Of a DNA stretch of 64,000 bases, positions 36,824 through 45,762 are shown piece after piece. Every line of letters starts with the position of its first letter. Position 1 is the first letter of the stretch. The notes beneath the pieces are model-generated. The model did not search any database, was not told where the DNA came from, and was given only the letters and a program-made list of their open reading frames with translations. A program made the translations under genes and the position numbers. Source of the DNA: Bacteroidota bacterium (lineage in GTDB: Bacteria; Bacteroidota; Bacteroidia; Chitinophagales; UBA10324); NCBI GenBank assembly GCA_014190575.1, contig BJGQ01000007.1, positions 1 through 64,000 of the forward strand. The letters run 5' to 3'.

Positions 36824-36856
36824 AAACAGACCTTTCATTTCGAAAGGTCTGTTTTG
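36824..36856 (+). terminator. Rho-independent terminator
   Basis: ACAGACCTTTC (36826-36836) pairs with GAAAGGTCTGT (36842-36852) around a 5-base loop and is followed by TTT. It ends the preceding single-gene transcript. Confidence 0.85.
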
Positions 36857-36947
36857 GTTTAAAGCCGTTAGTAGTAAATATTATTCTTTAAAATTGTAAA
36901 AAAATTCGAATAACTATTTTAGCATCCTTCAATAATCGAAGAACCGA

Positions 36948-37319
36948 ATGCAAATGCAAAAATCAATTCTTAAGATTTTTATTATCACAATTTCAATTGC
37001 CATGTATTGCTCCTGCACGCATGATTCGCTCGTTAAGCCGAAAGAGGTGAGTTTTAAAAACGATGTGCTATTAGTTATAGCAGGAAATTGTCAAACTTCA
37101 GGTTGTCATGGAGCGACTGGTTTTTCAAATTTTCCATTAGTTACTTATGAGGATGTGATTAATAATGGGGATGTTGAATCCGGTAAACCGAATAGCAGTA
37201 AAATTTATAAATCAATAAACGGACAAACCGGTGATCTGATGCCCCCATCCGGAGTTTTGTCTGCTGTCCAGATTCAGATTGTTCATGATTGGATAGAACA
37301 GGGCGCAAAAAATAATTAA
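36948..37319 (+). CDS. Cytochrome c-like lipoprotein with CX4CH motif
   Basis: 123 residues. A lipoprotein signal ends at about Cys23-Cys25 (MYCSC). The rest resembles the Bacteroidota/Planctomycete-type c-haem domain: CQTSGCH, a CX4CH haem-like motif instead of the usual CXXCH, and GDLMPPSGVLSAVQIQIVHD, with MPP supplying the axial Met and a C-terminal helix WIEQGAKNN. It probably carries or binds haem at the outer face of the inner membrane or in the outer membrane. It is the first gene of an operon with the next two. Confidence 0.7.
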   Translation: MQMQKSILKIFIITISIAMYCSCTHDSLVKPKEVSFKNDVLLVIAGNCQTSGCHGATGFSNFPLVTYEDVINNGDVESGKPNSSKIYKSINGQTGDLMPPSGVLSAVQIQIVHDWIEQGAKNN

Positions 37320-37690
37320 TGATGAAAAAATTTTCGAGCGCAATAACTATTCTTCTGCTGCTTATTTCAGGATGTTATTACGATAAGTACGATAAACTTT
37401 ATCCGCCGGCAACAAATGCAAACTGTGATTCGGTGAATGTTACATACGCTGTTACAGTCAGAGCAATTTTGGATAATTACTGCATGTCATGTCATGATGC
37501 GACCACTGCTTCAGGTGGAGCTGTGTTTGATTCACATTCCAATATTCTTCCGTGGGCACAGAGCGGACAGTTGATGGGAGATGTAAAACAACTGAGTGGA
37601 TTTGTGCAAATGCCACCTGGATCAAAATTGAGTGATTGTGATATTGCAAAATTGCAGAAGTGGGTGAACGATGGGGCACCCGATAACTAA
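37319..37690 (+). CDS. Cytochrome c-like lipoprotein with CXXCH motif
   Basis: 123 residues, related to the preceding protein. Lipobox LLISGC, then NYCMSCHDATTASGGAVFD with a canonical CXXCH haem site, and VQMPPGSKLSDCDIAKLQKW with the axial Met block and terminal WVNDGAPDN. Start and stop overlap by one base with the upstream gene, so translation is coupled. Together the pair are likely small electron carriers or haem-binding surface proteins. Confidence 0.8.
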   Translation: MMKKFSSAITILLLLISGCYYDKYDKLYPPATNANCDSVNVTYAVTVRAILDNYCMSCHDATTASGGAVFDSHSNILPWAQSGQLMGDVKQLSGFVQMPPGSKLSDCDIAKLQKWVNDGAPDN

Positions 37691-37700
37691 AATAAATTCT

Positions 37701-38579
37701 ATGAAAAAATTATTTGTGTTCATCCTGATGATGAGTGTTTTTCAATTGGCATCTGCTCAGGATTTAATGGATATGTTAAATGACTCGGCGGTTAAAACAA
37801 ACGAAATTGTTCATGCAACTTTTAAAGGGACACGCCTGATAAATTTTCACACAATAGAAACAGCCGGCAAACGCACATTGGAATTTCGTGTCGCACATCG
37901 CTTCGGTGATTTGAGTTCGGGTGGATATGGATTTTATGGATTGGATGGACCTGCAAGTTTGAATCTTTCTTTCAATTATAGTTTCGATGGAAGATTTGAA
38001 ATTGGAGTTAGTCGGACTTCAGTTGATAAATTGTATTCGGGTTATTTGAAATATAGGTTGATCAGACAAAAATCAAATGGCAAAATGCCCATCAGCATAA
38101 CACTATTGAGCGAAATGAATGTGGTTGGACTGAAAAGTTCAAATGCAACGAATCCGGAATATCATTATTTTGATGATCGTTTCAGTTATGTGCATCAGAT
38201 TATGGTTGCAAGTAAAATTTCTGAAGCGTTTTCTTTTCAAGTTTCACCCACAATGGTTCACTATAATTTGATGACCAACATTTCCGATCACAACGATATT
38301 TATTCTGTGGTTGGAATGGGGCGAATGAAAATTTCAAAACGAACCGCTTTGACTGCTGAGTATTGTTATCGCATTAATAAATATTCTCCTGAGTTTGCTA
38401 AAAATCACAATAGCGTAGCTGTAGGAATGGATCTAGAAACAGGCGGTCATGTGTTTCAATTTTTCTTCACTAATAGTTTTGGTATTAACGAAGCACAGGC
38501 AATTCCATATACAAAAGGTGATGTGCTTAAAGGAAATCTGAAGCTCGGATTTAATATTTCGAGAGTGTTTACTCTTTAA
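37701..38579 (+). CDS. DUF5777 beta-barrel protein
   Basis: 292 residues from ATG 37701 (a longer frame from 37671 overlaps the cytochrome gene). Signal peptide (about 1-19, ending ASA). The conserved DUF5777 block is KGTRLINFHTIETAGKRTLE followed by FRVAHRFGDLSS. Alternating beta-strands (ARFEIGVSRTSVD-like) predict an outer-membrane barrel. DUF5777 proteins are commonly found beside small c-type cytochrome lipoproteins in Bacteroidota, as here, which suggests a shared surface electron-transfer or binding role. Its stop overlaps the convergent gldH stop by 4 bases. Confidence 0.8.
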   Translation: MKKLFVFILMMSVFQLASAQDLMDMLNDSAVKTNEIVHATFKGTRLINFHTIETAGKRTLEFRVAHRFGDLSSGGYGFYGLDGPASLNLSFNYSFDGRFEIGVSRTSVDKLYSGYLKYRLIRQKSNGKMPISITLLSEMNVVGLKSSNATNPEYHYFDDRFSYVHQIMVASKISEAFSFQVSPTMVHYNLMTNISDHNDIYSVVGMGRMKISKRTALTAEYCYRINKYSPEFAKNHNSVAVGMDLETGGHVFQFFFTNSFGINEAQAIPYTKGDVLKGNLKLGFNISRVFTL

Positions 38580-39058
38580 TTTATCGGAGTAGTTTGTTCC
38601 ACCCGTAATCCCATTGCCATAATTCCATCCAATGGATCTTGCCGCATAATCTGTTCGAACTCTAAAGAGTATTTTCCTTTTTGATTAAAGATGGCATTTT
38701 GTTGGGCGAGGTATTTTAAATCCCAAACATCACCCATTCCTTCACCGTGCCATGCACCTTCTTCATCAGCCAATGGAATTTCAACCCGTTGCTTTTGTGA
38801 ATTTCCACCAGGAGAAGTAGTGGTAACCATGACCCATAAATTACTGTATGGATAAATAGTTGAATGACGAACATTTATGTAAACATTATAAGTAGCTGAA
38901 GTATCTTGAATATCCACTTCTAATTTTATTTTATCAGAATTTTTCCATGAAGATTTTACTATGGAAATATTTTTTTCAAACACTCGATTCTTTTCACAAC
39001 TCTGAAGGCTGATAGTGGAAATAAAAATTGAAAAAAGCAGGATAGAATTTATTTTCAT
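38576..39058 (-). CDS. gldH: Gliding motility lipoprotein GldH
   Basis: 160 residues with a lipobox (LQSC, Cys21). Characteristic blocks are YNVYINVRHSTIYPYSNLWV, VEIPLADEEGAWHGEGMGD and a hydrophobic beta-rich core. GldH is a lipoprotein needed for Bacteroidota gliding and linked to T9SS motility. Gene order polymerase delta'-PSP1-gldH is conserved in the phylum. No gldK-N or spr genes are in the window. Confidence 0.88.
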   Translation of the reverse strand: MKINSILLFSIFISTISLQSCEKNRVFEKNISIVKSSWKNSDKIKLEVDIQDTSATYNVYINVRHSTIYPYSNLWVMVTTTSPGGNSQKQRVEIPLADEEGAWHGEGMGDVWDLKYLAQQNAIFNQKGKYSLEFEQIMRQDPLDGIMAMGLRVEQTTPIN

Positions 39059-39073
39059 TTTCTTAATAATAAA

Positions 39074-40504
39074 TTATCCAATGGACGGCCGAGTGGGACC
39101 ACTATCATCACGATTAGGTTTCGGGCGATTGGTATTTTGATTCGGGTTTTTATTTTGATTCGGATTTGGCCGCTGCTGATTCGGATTTTGTTTTTGCGGA
39201 GGTCGCTGATTTGGATTTTGTTTTTGTCGTTGCGGTTGTTGTTTCCGTTCGCCACCCTGCAAAGGTTTCGGTTGGTTCTGAGGTTTTGCAACTGACTGAT
39301 TTGGTTTTTCAGTAGCAGAACGATTTTGATTTCTGTCTCCACCTCTATCTTTTTCTCTGTCTCCTCTTCCTTTCGATTTCTTTTTCTTTTTAGAAGTTAA
39401 AGATTCCAATGTTGTTTGGCCAACCACATCAGCATATTTTAATTCTTCTTCTACATCCGTTTTTCTAGTTGGCGCTTTCACAGCAAATGAACCAAGGTCG
39501 GCAGGCTTCACACCATTCTTATTCATTTCAACTATTTCCTTCACCTTATCTACAGGCACCGGATGAAAAATATTTTTTTCCTTGTAAGCAAAAAACATCA
39601 ACCTTCTGAAAATATCTGTCTTCATCAGGTAAGCAGTTCCCCCCTCAGTTTCTAACTTTTCTACATTCTTCGGAAAATCAATCAATGCATCCAGGTAAGT
39701 ATCGAGTTCATAATTCAAACAACATTTTAATCTTCCACACTGACCTGAAAGTTTTGCCTGATTGATTGATAGATTCTGATAACGAGCAGCAGAAGTTGTA
39801 ACCGATTTAAATTCTGTTAACCAGGTACTGCAACACAATTCTCTTCCGCATGAACCTATGCCACCAATACGCGCAGCTTCCTGCCTTGCACCAATGTGAT
39901 TCATTTCAACTTTCACTTTAAACTCAGTAGCATACGCTTTTATCAACTCACGAAAATCAACACGGTCTTCGGCTATAAAATAGAAAGTTGCTTTTTTTCC
40001 ATCCCCTTGAAATTCCACATCACCAATTTTCATATCCAGATTCATTGAGCGCGCAATTGCTCTTGCACGCACCATTGTTTCTTTATCGCGTTTGCTTGCT
40101 TCTTCCCATTTGTTCTGGTCATTCTCACTTGCTTTGCGAAGCACACTTCGAATGTTTGCATTGTTCTCCTGAATTCTTTTCCGCTTCATCTGAAGTCGAA
40201 CCAATTCTCCGGTGAGTGATGCAATTCCAACATTATACCCACCCATTTCAACATCAACCACCACTACATCATGTGTGTCGATTAATAATTTATTGGTGTT
40301 GCGAAAAATTTCTTTGCGCGAACCATTCTTGAAACTCACTTCAACAAAACGCGTGATTTCATCATCATATCCAACCGCAATTCCTGAAAGCCAGTCGTAA
40401 GTATTTAAGCGATTGCAACCGCCACTCGAACACGAGCCGTTGCTTTTACATCCGGATGGTTTGCCATCCTTACCCGCACCTGAAGTACATCCGTTACAAC
40501 TCAT
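39074..40504 (-). CDS. PSP1/RicT-like protein with low-complexity tail
   Basis: 476 residues. The N-terminus is Cys-rich (SCNGCTSGAGKDGK...SCSSGGCN). The PSP1 domain (about 75-260) contains GSCGRELCCSTWLTEFKSV and SGQCGRLKCCLNYELDTY, the RicT/YaaT signature whose cysteines can hold an iron-sulfur cluster in the Ric complex. From about 365 the protein is a Pro/Gln/Asn/Lys-rich tail with repeats such as QNPNQRPPQKQNPNQQRPNP. RicT homologues act with RNase Y in RNA processing in Firmicutes; the role here is inferred. It lies upstream of gldH with a 15-base gap. Confidence 0.82.
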   Translation of the reverse strand: MSCNGCTSGAGKDGKPSGCKSNGSCSSGGCNRLNTYDWLSGIAVGYDDEITRFVEVSFKNGSRKEIFRNTNKLLIDTHDVVVVDVEMGGYNVGIASLTGELVRLQMKRKRIQENNANIRSVLRKASENDQNKWEEASKRDKETMVRARAIARSMNLDMKIGDVEFQGDGKKATFYFIAEDRVDFRELIKAYATEFKVKVEMNHIGARQEAARIGGIGSCGRELCCSTWLTEFKSVTTSAARYQNLSINQAKLSGQCGRLKCCLNYELDTYLDALIDFPKNVEKLETEGGTAYLMKTDIFRRLMFFAYKEKNIFHPVPVDKVKEIVEMNKNGVKPADLGSFAVKAPTRKTDVEEELKYADVVGQTTLESLTSKKKKKSKGRGDREKDRGGDRNQNRSATEKPNQSVAKPQNQPKPLQGGERKQQPQRQKQNPNQRPPQKQNPNQQRPNPNQNKNPNQNTNRPKPNRDDSGPTRPSIG

Positions 40505-40637
40505 AATTCAATTTTAAAGTGATGAAATTTATGAGTATTGAATTTTTACAAATTGATTTTTTCATTGTGGTTTTTTTGTTGAAGAAAAATGAAAGAATAA
40601 AATCACTCTTCACAAATTTTATTCAACGATAGTTGAT

Positions 40638-41813
40638 TCAGGTCAAAACTACTTCATTCCTTTTTAACAGGTGCGACAGGAATATGCCGAGATTCATGAA
40701 CAGAATTTTCGGATTGGCATTTCGCTCCAAGTGAAAACAAGATTCCTCGAGACGCTTGATTATTTCTTCCTTGCTCTGAAACGACAATCGTTGGTTCATG
40801 TATTGGGCAAGTTTCAATTCATTTTCAGTCAATCGCGCTTTTGCTTCACCAATGTGTTCAAGCACAAAAACTTCGCGCATCAAATCCAGTCCGTAGCGCA
40901 AAAGTCCTTTCATGTTTTCTCGTCCTAAATCAGTATTTACTTTCTCGCAAAAATCTATCAGCGTTTTTCCTTCGTGACTTCCCTTCAAACAGATTCTTAA
41001 AAAAAGTAAGTACAGTTTTTCATTATCATCTTCGCTGTTCTTAGCGAGTTTTAATGCTTCATTAAAATTTCCATCCACTTGTCGTGCAATCGCGTGTGCT
41101 TCTTTTACTGTTACACCTTGCTTGTTTTCTAATTGAAAAATAATTTCTTCATCTTTCAATCGCGGCACTTTAATTATTTGCACTCGAGATAAAATTGTAT
41201 TCAGAATTTGTTCTTCATTATTTGCAACAAGAATAAAAACTGTATTGTCCGGCGGTTCTTCCAATGATTTCAATAAAATATTTCCCTCTTTACCCAATAG
41301 TTCGGGCATCCAGATTATAACTACTTTATAAATGGATTCAAAAGTTTTGAAGTTGAGCATTCGAATTATTTCACGACACTCATCCGCGCTAATATTTCCC
41401 TGCTTATTATCAGACTCAATGGTCTCAATCCAATCTTGAACATTTTGATATGGATTATTTGCAAATTCTTTTCTCCATTCCTGAATAAAATCTGCACTCT
41501 TCGGTTTTTTAATTTTTGTTGAAGTCACCGGATAAACAAAATGAATATCGGGATGAATCAGCTTTTCTGATTTCACACACGACGAACATTCACCACAACT
41601 ATCTCCATCCATCCTGTCAACGCCGTTGTTGGTGTTTTCACCAACAACTCTGTTTTCACAATTCAGATATTGTGCGAATGCAACTGCGAGCGAAAGATGC
41701 CCGCTTCCTTCCTGACCCAACAACATAATTGCATGAGGCACACGCTTGTTCGCAACACTCTGAATGAGTTGCTGCTTCAAAGATTCCTGACCGATGATGG
41801 AAGAAAATTGCAT
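40638..41813 (-). CDS. holB: DNA polymerase III delta' subunit
   Basis: 391 residues. AAA+ clamp-loader fold: IIGQESLKQQLIQSV, the P-loop-like MLLGQEGSGHLSLA (degenerate, as usual for delta'), a zinc module with CGECSSCVKSEKL, LEEPPDNTVFILVANN and the LSRVQIIKVP sensor-2/arginine-finger region. It loads the beta clamp with the gamma/tau complex. A 133-base gap separates it from the PSP1 gene. In E. coli delta' has no ATPase activity and neither should this one. Confidence 0.88.
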   Translation of the reverse strand: MQFSSIIGQESLKQQLIQSVANKRVPHAIMLLGQEGSGHLSLAVAFAQYLNCENRVVGENTNNGVDRMDGDSCGECSSCVKSEKLIHPDIHFVYPVTSTKIKKPKSADFIQEWRKEFANNPYQNVQDWIETIESDNKQGNISADECREIIRMLNFKTFESIYKVVIIWMPELLGKEGNILLKSLEEPPDNTVFILVANNEEQILNTILSRVQIIKVPRLKDEEIIFQLENKQGVTVKEAHAIARQVDGNFNEALKLAKNSEDDNEKLYLLFLRICLKGSHEGKTLIDFCEKVNTDLGRENMKGLLRYGLDLMREVFVLEHIGEAKARLTENELKLAQYMNQRLSFQSKEEIIKRLEESCFHLERNANPKILFMNLGIFLSHLLKRNEVVLT

Positions 41814-42000
41814 CGCGGTAAAAATAGAAATACTGAATTGAAGATTTTAATTTCTAATTATTCATGAAAATATTTTTCATAACTGTATTCACCAGTTAAC
41901 TAATAAACCAATAAACAAACCACGGAATGAACAATTAACTTATTCAGCACTTGCACCACCAATATCAAAAGTTTAGGTTTGACACAATCCTATTCTACAC

Positions 42001-43692
42001 ATGAATTTAAAACCACTGTTCCGCAAAAAACCTGTTACACAATTACTCGAAGAAGTAAAACTCGGACAGCACGAATCAGAACACAATCCATCAATGGATA
42101 CAGGTGAAGTTGCGTTAAGCCGAACACTGCGGGTGCGAGATCTTACTGCTTTTGGAATTGCAGCAATCATTGGTGCAGGAAGTTTCAGTTCAATGGGTAT
42201 GGCATGTTACAGTGGCGGACCTGCGGTAATTTTTCTTTTCATTATCTGTGCGGTGGCGTGTGGTTTCACCGCTTTGTGTTATGCAGAATTTGCATCGCGT
42301 GTTCCAACTTCAGGTAGTGCTTATACTTATTCTTATGTTGCCTTCGGCGAAATGTTTGCGTGGATTATTGGTTGGGCTTTGCTGATGGAATATTCCATTG
42401 GAAATATTTATGTCGCGTTTGCATGGAGCGGATATTTTACAAATCTCATTGGAGCGATTGGTTTGCATATTCCTGAATGGCTTACAATAAATTATACCGC
42501 TGCGCATCAGGCAGCATTGAAAAATGTGGCGGGTGAAGGACTCACTGCTTGGAACATGGCACCAATGATTGGCAATCTGAAAATCATTTTTGATTTGCCT
42601 GCTGTGATTGTGAATGGATTGATTACATGGTTGGTTTATGTGGGAGTGAAAGAGTCACGCAATTTCAGTAACACGATGGTGGCGATTAAACTGATTGTAA
42701 TTGTACTGGTGATTGTGGTTGGATGTTTTTATGTGGATATTGATAACTGGACTCCGTTTATGCCCAATGGATTTGGTGGCGTGATGAGCGGAGTGGCGGC
42801 TGTATTTTTTGCGTACATCGGTTTCGATGCGGTGTCAACTCTTGCCGAAGAAAGTAAAAATCCGCAGCGCGATTTGCCACGCGGAATGATTTACTCATTG
42901 GTGATTTGCACAGTGCTCTACATTATTCTTTCGTTGGTGCTCACCGGAATGGTGAAATATAATTTGCTTGGAGTGAGTGACCCGCTCGCCGAAATTTTTA
43001 AAATCACTGGAGTAAAATGGATGCTATTTATTGTTTCGATTGCAGCAGTTGTGGCAATGACAAGTGTGCTTTTAGTTTTTCAAATGGGACAACCAAGAAT
43101 ATGGATGAGCATGAGCCGCGATGGATTATTGCCGAAAAGATTTTCAAACATTCATCCGAAATATAAAACTCCTGCATTCGCAACTGTCATAACAGGATTA
43201 GTAGTAGGTGTTCCGTTATTTTTTACCGACGAAAATTTTGTACTCGACTTCACCAGCATCGGAACTTTGTTTGCGTTTGTTTTGGTGTGTGGTGGTGTGC
43301 TGATGTTGCCGCGAAAAGAAAAGACTTCATCCAATTCATTTCAGCTTCCATATATCAATGGAAAATTTATTGTTCCTGTTTTAATTGTTGTTGCTTTTTC
43401 GTTTCTGTATTATCAGTTTCCTGAATACTTCAAAGATTTGTTGAATATCAATTCAGGAAATGCAGCGCAGAATATTCCAATGCTCGTGTTCATCGCGCTG
43501 TGCGGAGTGATGGCTGTTTTTTCTTTCGTCAAAAACTTTTCGCTCATTCCGGTGCTTGGAGTTTTATCGTGTTGCTACCTGCTTACTGGCATGGCGGTTT
43601 CCAACTGGTCGTGGTTCGCTATCTGGTTGGTTATCGGGTTGGTGGTTTACCTGCTTTATGGATACAAGCATAGTAAGTTGAATAAAGCTTAA
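42001..43692 (+). CDS. APC-superfamily amino acid permease
   Basis: 563 residues with about 14 membrane helices. Signature blocks: FGIAAIIGAGSFSSMGMACY (helix 1 with the GAG-type unwound segment), ALCYAEFASRVPTSGSAYTY, and FFAYIGFDAVSTLAEESKNP, which is characteristic of the cationic-amino-acid (CAT) transporter group. It imports amino acids across the inner membrane; the substrate is not fixed by sequence. The region 41814-42000 upstream is AT-rich with no gene. It is transcribed in the same direction as the efflux operon but not clearly part of it. Confidence 0.85.
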   Translation: MNLKPLFRKKPVTQLLEEVKLGQHESEHNPSMDTGEVALSRTLRVRDLTAFGIAAIIGAGSFSSMGMACYSGGPAVIFLFIICAVACGFTALCYAEFASRVPTSGSAYTYSYVAFGEMFAWIIGWALLMEYSIGNIYVAFAWSGYFTNLIGAIGLHIPEWLTINYTAAHQAALKNVAGEGLTAWNMAPMIGNLKIIFDLPAVIVNGLITWLVYVGVKESRNFSNTMVAIKLIVIVLVIVVGCFYVDIDNWTPFMPNGFGGVMSGVAAVFFAYIGFDAVSTLAEESKNPQRDLPRGMIYSLVICTVLYIILSLVLTGMVKYNLLGVSDPLAEIFKITGVKWMLFIVSIAAVVAMTSVLLVFQMGQPRIWMSMSRDGLLPKRFSNIHPKYKTPAFATVITGLVVGVPLFFTDENFVLDFTSIGTLFAFVLVCGGVLMLPRKEKTSSNSFQLPYINGKFIVPVLIVVAFSFLYYQFPEYFKDLLNINSGNAAQNIPMLVFIALCGVMAVFSFVKNFSLIPVLGVLSCCYLLTGMAVSNWSWFAIWLVIGLVVYLLYGYKHSKLNKA

Positions 43693-43749
43693 ACCCTTAC
43701 ACTAAAATAATTCTTGCACAATTCAATTCACTGTGTTTCATTTGCACTA

Positions 43750-43765
43750 TTAACCATTTGGTTAA
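43750..43765. promoter_or_regulatory. Candidate TetR operator
   Basis: TTAACCATTTGGTTAA is a perfect inverted repeat (7-base arms TTAACCA/TGGTTAA around TT) that ends 3 bases before the tetR start codon. Position and shape fit autoregulation by the TetR-family protein encoded at 43769. Confidence 0.6.
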
Positions 43766-43768
43766 ACA

Positions 43769-44422
43769 ATGCAGTTAAACAAGAAAGTTAATGGAACATC
43801 TTGGACCTCAAGTCGGGAAAAGGAGGAAGGAACAGAGCAAAAGATAATTGCGGCTGCACGGGGAATATTTCAGCGCAAAGGAATGGCAGGTGCCCGCATG
43901 GAAGAAATTGCAAAAGCGGCAGGAATCAATAAAGCATTGCTGCATTACTACTTCCGCTCCAAGGAGAAATTATTTGAAGTGATTATGAGTGAAGCAAAAA
44001 TGCAAATGCTCAGCCGTCTGCATCCGATTCTTGGTGGTGATGATTCGTTATTTATAAAGATTGAAAAATTTGTCGAGAGTTACATCAGTTTTGTAACTGA
44101 GAATCCATTGCTCCCCGGTTTTATTCTTCACGAAATCACCATGAACCCCGAAAAGATTTCAGAGCAATTAATAAAGAAAGGCGGGCGACCTAACCTCTCT
44201 AAATTTTTTCAGCAAGTGGAATCAGAAATAAAAAAGAAGAACATCATTGCTATTCAGCCCGAACAATTATTCATGAACATGCTTTCGATGTGCGTGTTTC
44301 CGTTTGTCGGACGACCAATGTTACAGACTGTATTAAATGTGAACGACAAAAAATTCAATCAACTTCTGGCTGACCGCAAAAAAGAAATCCCAAAATTTAT
44401 TATCAATGCAATCAAAAGATAA
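43769..44422 (+). CDS. TetR family transcriptional regulator
   Basis: 217 residues. An N-terminal TetR helix-turn-helix (about 22-70): IIAAARGIFQRKGMAGARME, EIAKAAGINKALLHYYFRSK. The C-terminal part is a ligand-binding bundle with no close family clue. It is the first gene of the efflux operon and has a palindromic operator candidate overlapping its translation start, so it probably represses its own operon until a drug or metabolite binds, as CecR does for ybhGFSR. The stop is immediately followed by a repeat element. Confidence 0.9.
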   Translation: MQLNKKVNGTSWTSSREKEEGTEQKIIAAARGIFQRKGMAGARMEEIAKAAGINKALLHYYFRSKEKLFEVIMSEAKMQMLSRLHPILGGDDSLFIKIEKFVESYISFVTENPLLPGFILHEITMNPEKISEQLIKKGGRPNLSKFFQQVESEIKKKNIIAIQPEQLFMNMLSMCVFPFVGRPMLQTVLNVNDKKFNQLLADRKKEIPKFIINAIKR

Positions 44423-44530
44423 AGCCCCACACCTAACCTCTCCCCCAAGGGGAGAGGAACAGTCGCGAAAAAATTGGAGGTGCTGTATTTTCACTCCCTT
44501 AAAGGGAGGGGGACCGATGTTGGTGGGGCT
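44423..44530. repeat. Palindromic MITE-like element between tetR and tolC
   Basis: A 108-base element with terminal inverted repeats AGCCCCAC (44423-44430) and GTGGGGCT (44523-44530). Inside are two hairpins, CCTCTCCCCCAAGGGGAGAGG and ACTCCCTTAAAGGGAG, and the block CAGTCGCGAA, which recurs in the element at 50974-51021. It begins the base after the tetR stop and runs 14 bases into the tolC reading frame, so the tolC ATG at 44517 lies inside it. No transposase is encoded. Confidence 0.7.
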
Positions 44531-45761
44531 ACTTTTCACTTTTCACTTTTCGTTTGCACAAACCAATTCTCTTGAAGAGTGTTACACCGCAGCAGCCGAG
44601 CATTATCCCACTGCATCTCAAACAAACTTGTACCAGCAAATTGCTGATTTGCAATCGAAGAATCTGCAAACTGCTTTTCTCCCACAGGTGCAATTGAACG
44701 GACAGGCAGTGTATCAGTCACCCGTTGTAACGGTTCCGATAAAAATTCCCGGAGTAGATATTCCCACACCAAATCATGATCAATACAAAGTAACTGTTGA
44801 TGCAAGTCAGTTGATTTACGATGGCGGCTTAATAAAAAAGCAAAATGAAATTGCTCAACTCAACTCTCAGGTGCAGCAACAGCAAGTGCAGGTTGATTTA
44901 TACAAAGTGCGCGATATGGTACTGCAAGCATACTTCAATGTGTTGCTGTTGAATCAGCAGAAAGAAATTTTACTGTTGCAGAAAAGTACATTCGATAAAA
45001 AACTGCAGCAGGTAAATTCCGGAATCAAGTTCGGAACAGTGTTACAGTCGCAGGCGGATATTATCAGCGCACAAAAAATCAGCATTGACCAAAGCGTTGC
45101 CGAGATTGATGCAAACCGCGATGCTGCCATTCAGATTTTGAATTTGTTGACCGGAAAACAATTTAACAGCAACACCACTTTCAGTTTGCCATCTGCATTT
45201 ACCAATGATAGTGCAACACTTGGAGCGCGACCTGAACTAACACTTTTTTCTTTGCAACAAAAAAATTTATCGCTGCAATCTGATTTGAGTCACGATAAGC
45301 GATTGCCGAAACTTAGTGCATTCGGTCAGGGGGGTTACGGTCGCCCGGGTTATAATATTTTCGATAACACTTTTCAGCCATTCTTCACAGTTGGGTTAAA
45401 ACTGAACTGGAATATTTTAGGTTGGAATACTGCAAATCATGAATCGGAAATTTATTCGCTCAACACTCAAATTATTCAGAAGCAACAGGAAACTTTTGTG
45501 CTGAACACCGACATGCAATCCATTCAGCAGAATGCGGATATTAATAAGTACAATAAATTATTGGAGTACGATGCGCAGTTGGTGACACTGCGAAAATCAA
45601 TTGCTGCCACAATAGAAAATCAATTGGAAAACGGAACAGCAACTGCAACAGATTATGTGACCGAACAAAACAATGCAACGCAGGCAGAGTTGAATTTAAA
45701 AATTCATCAACTGCAATTGCTGCAAGCCGAAATGAAATTAAAAAACACAAGAGGATACTGA
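44517..45761 (+). CDS. TolC-family outer membrane efflux protein
   Basis: 414 residues from ATG 44517. Signal peptide about 1-15 (FTFHFSFAQ). Typical outer-membrane efflux factor architecture with long helical pairs: SLEECYTAAAEHYPTASQTN, LEENG-type turn ENQLENGTATATDYVT, YKVTVDASQLIYDGG (the outer-membrane factor tail motif DxSxxIYDGG) and a second repeat half. A longer frame from 44406 exists, but its first 37 codons are read through a repeat element. It is the outer-membrane channel of the ABC efflux system. Confidence 0.85.
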   Translation: MLVGLLFTFHFSFAQTNSLEECYTAAAEHYPTASQTNLYQQIADLQSKNLQTAFLPQVQLNGQAVYQSPVVTVPIKIPGVDIPTPNHDQYKVTVDASQLIYDGGLIKKQNEIAQLNSQVQQQQVQVDLYKVRDMVLQAYFNVLLLNQQKEILLLQKSTFDKKLQQVNSGIKFGTVLQSQADIISAQKISIDQSVAEIDANRDAAIQILNLLTGKQFNSNTTFSLPSAFTNDSATLGARPELTLFSLQQKNLSLQSDLSHDKRLPKLSAFGQGGYGRPGYNIFDNTFQPFFTVGLKLNWNILGWNTANHESEIYSLNTQIIQKQQETFVLNTDMQSIQQNADINKYNKLLEYDAQLVTLRKSIAATIENQLENGTATATDYVTEQNNATQAELNLKIHQLQLLQAEMKLKNTRGY

Positions 45762-45762
45762 T

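Noticed and set aside
39055-39342. Second-frame ORF over the tail of the PSP1 gene
   Set aside because: It is an alternative frame of a low-complexity tail and has no own start context.
44406-44516. Early start for TolC giving 37 more residues
   Set aside because: These codons are read through the repeat element and do not resemble a signal peptide, whereas ATG 44517 gives one directly.
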